Shown in pieces: positions 62,919 through 64,000 of a stretch of 64,000 bases of DNA. The notes under the pieces were generated by a model. The model searched no databases, was not told where the DNA came from, and worked only from the letters and a program-made list of their open reading frames with translations. The stretch comes from an uncultured Carboxylicivirga sp. (GTDB lineage: Bacteria > Bacteroidota > Bacteroidia > Bacteroidales > Marinilabiliaceae). Positions within the stretch are counted from its first letter, which is position 1. Every line of letters starts with the position of its first letter. The stretch is taken from assembly GCA_947503525.1 (NCBI GenBank), contig CANNEA010000010.1, positions 62,001 through 126,000 on the forward strand, in the 5' to 3' direction. Made by a program: the position numbers and the translations under genes.

Positions 62919-64000
62919 TTAAGTTCTTGTTTGTCCAACTGCCTGCAGATTGTCATCCAGTTTTTCTACTGTTTCCATTTGTGATACACAACAGGATAAA
63001 TTCGGATTCTGTAAAGCCCACAGATAAGACTTAGCAAAAACTGACAACTTCTCATCCGGAATGGTTGAGTTTATTTTACCCACGATCCAATCAGGTTTAT
63101 TATCCATAACATATAAACGGGAAACCTTCATTGCAATCAGGCCCATTCCCGATTGCTTAGCCTTATACATTGATGCATCAAGGGCAGCATGATTGGCAAT
63201 GTTGTAGGCAAACATGGCCACATCGTAATAACCCAAATCAATTGCAGCATCCAGATTACCGCTTACATCGTTGTGAAAAGAAAGCGCTGAAGCCCTGATT
63301 AATCCCTTTTGTTTAAATTCAAATAATAATTCTTCGAGTATTTCATCTTTAAGTTCGGGTCCTGCTGCACCATGTGGACAAAACAACACATCGATATAAT
63401 CGGTTTGCAGTCTTTTTAGTGAGCCTTCAATTAGTTGGTAGGCATGTTTTCTGATTTCCTGTTTCCATTCTTTTTTCATGCCATACTTCTGCAGAACAAC
63501 ATGCCATAAATAGGCTGACTTTAATTGTTGTTCCTGTCCATTAAAGTAATTAAAATGATATCCCGGACGCAATACCATTCTTTCCGCCAAAAGTTCATCG
63601 GCTTGTTTCTGCAATTTCTCCTGCTCGCCCGGGGCAAGGCTCTCGAATATCTTTCTTAAATATTTTCCTTTACCATAAGCACTAAGCTTAGTGGTTAAAA
63701 ATACCTTTTCACGATTTCCGCTTTGCTTAAAATAATTCCCAAGGTTCTCTTCCACCTTTCCTTGACCATAGGCAAAAGCACTATCAAAGTAATTGATTCC
63801 TCGCTCAATGCTTGCATCAAGAATAGGATAACTTTCCTCGGTATGATACGGAAAAGTCCCCATACCCAATTCCGAAACCATCATTCCAGTCCTTCCTAAC
63901 ATCCGATAATGCATACCTTGTTGTTTATTTCGCCAGATCGGTTCAATTGCTTTATCTTCATTTTTGTTATTGGGATTTGAATCTGAGGCATTGATTAAAG
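62919..64000 (-). CDS. Aldo/keto reductase, N-terminus probably outside window
   Basis: An ATG at 63914 would give 331 residues, but the frame is open without a stop to the right edge (reading NASDSNPNNKNEDKAIEP before the ATG), so the true start is probably beyond the window. The AKR barrel has MLGRTGMMVSELGMG, FDSAFAYGQGKVEENLG with the catalytic Asp and Tyr, TTKLSAYGKGK with Lys, and LFCPHG with His. About 60 residues between the Lys and the next barrel helix (LRKIFESLAP onwards) are longer than in the usual AKR and mostly helical. Substrate unknown. Confidence 0.8.
   Translation of the reverse strand, partial: LINASDSNPNNKNEDKAIEPIWRNKQQGMHYRMLGRTGMMVSELGMGTFPYHTEESYPILDASIERGINYFDSAFAYGQGKVEENLGNYFKQSGNREKVFLTTKLSAYGKGKYLRKIFESLAPGEQEKLQKQADELLAERMVLRPGYHFNYFNGQEQQLKSAYLWHVVLQKYGMKKEWKQEIRKHAYQLIEGSLKRLQTDYIDVLFCPHGAAGPELKDEILEELLFEFKQKGLIRASALSFHNDVSGNLDAAIDLGYYDVAMFAYNIANHAALDASMYKAKQSGMGLIAMKVSRLYVMDNKPDWIVGKINSTIPDEKLSVFAKSYLWALQNPNLSCCVSQMETVEKLDDNLQAVGQTRT

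Noticed and set aside
1-64000. CRISPR array, prophage, insertion sequence or integrase
   Set aside because: No direct-repeat array, transposase, integrase or phage structural gene was seen; the tRNA-Arg has no integrase or duplicated end nearby.

Overview
The window looks like chromosomal DNA from a marine, alginate-degrading member of the Bacteroidota, probably close to the Marinilabiliales or Flavobacteria. This rests on low GC, SusC/SusD pairs, type IX secretion (T9SS) C-terminal tails, a GldH gliding lipoprotein, TAnnTTTG-type promoters and an S46 dipeptidyl-peptidase. The genus cannot be fixed from the sequence alone.

Region 1 (1-18686, all on the minus strand) is an alginate polysaccharide-utilisation locus. 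In transcription order it holds a T9SS-tailed PL6 lyase, a FadR-type GntR regulator, SusC, SusD, two PKD-containing glycan-binding lipoproteins, a PL7 lyase, a PL17 oligoalginate lyase, KdgF, an MFS uronate transporter, an SDR (likely DEH reductase), a TauE/SafE permease, an unassigned jelly-roll lyase-like T9SS protein, and a second PL6 lyase cut by the window edge. Outer-membrane lyases cut alginate, SusCD imports oligomers, PL17 releases unsaturated monouronate, KdgF linearises it to DEH, the MFS carrier moves it into the cytoplasm and the SDR reduces DEH to KDG. KDG kinase and KDPG aldolase are not in the window. Sites of the form TTGGTnnACCAA lie in front of gntR and the first PL6 gene and are good operator candidates.

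Region 2 (19.3-30.2 kb): a DUF302 gene, an MBOAT/SGNH acyl-transfer pair, tRNA-Arg(CCG) with its own terminator, then a housekeeping run holB-ricT-gldH-trmB-ATL-mrp-nifU, and divergently a radical SAM/glycosyltransferase pair.

Region 3 (30.4-48.9 kb): S46 peptidase, RNase HI, an orphan TPR-histidine kinase, a beta-barrel protein, the cysS-M28-rnhB operon, a MORN-repeat protein, RNase R, the TetR-metA-HAD run and an Ig-like lipoprotein operon. MetA carries Glu at position 111, which predicts acetyl-CoA use.

Region 4 (49.1-64 kb): a coiled-coil membrane protein, a short ORF resembling the tail of a chemoreceptor, a small Cys4 protein with an unusually long aromatic amino acid hydroxylase and an SDR, a GH2/SGNH lipoprotein pair, a DsrE protein, a phospholipase D-like lipoprotein, small membrane proteins, a CNNM-type transporter, and an aldo/keto reductase whose frame stays open to the window end.

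The points I consider most worth following are the operator set, the jelly-roll T9SS protein in the alginate locus, the paired binding lipoproteins with a shared C-terminal module, the hydroxylase cluster, and the stop-codon palindromes near 62.4-62.9 kb. All domain calls are from reading the protein sequences; no database search was run.
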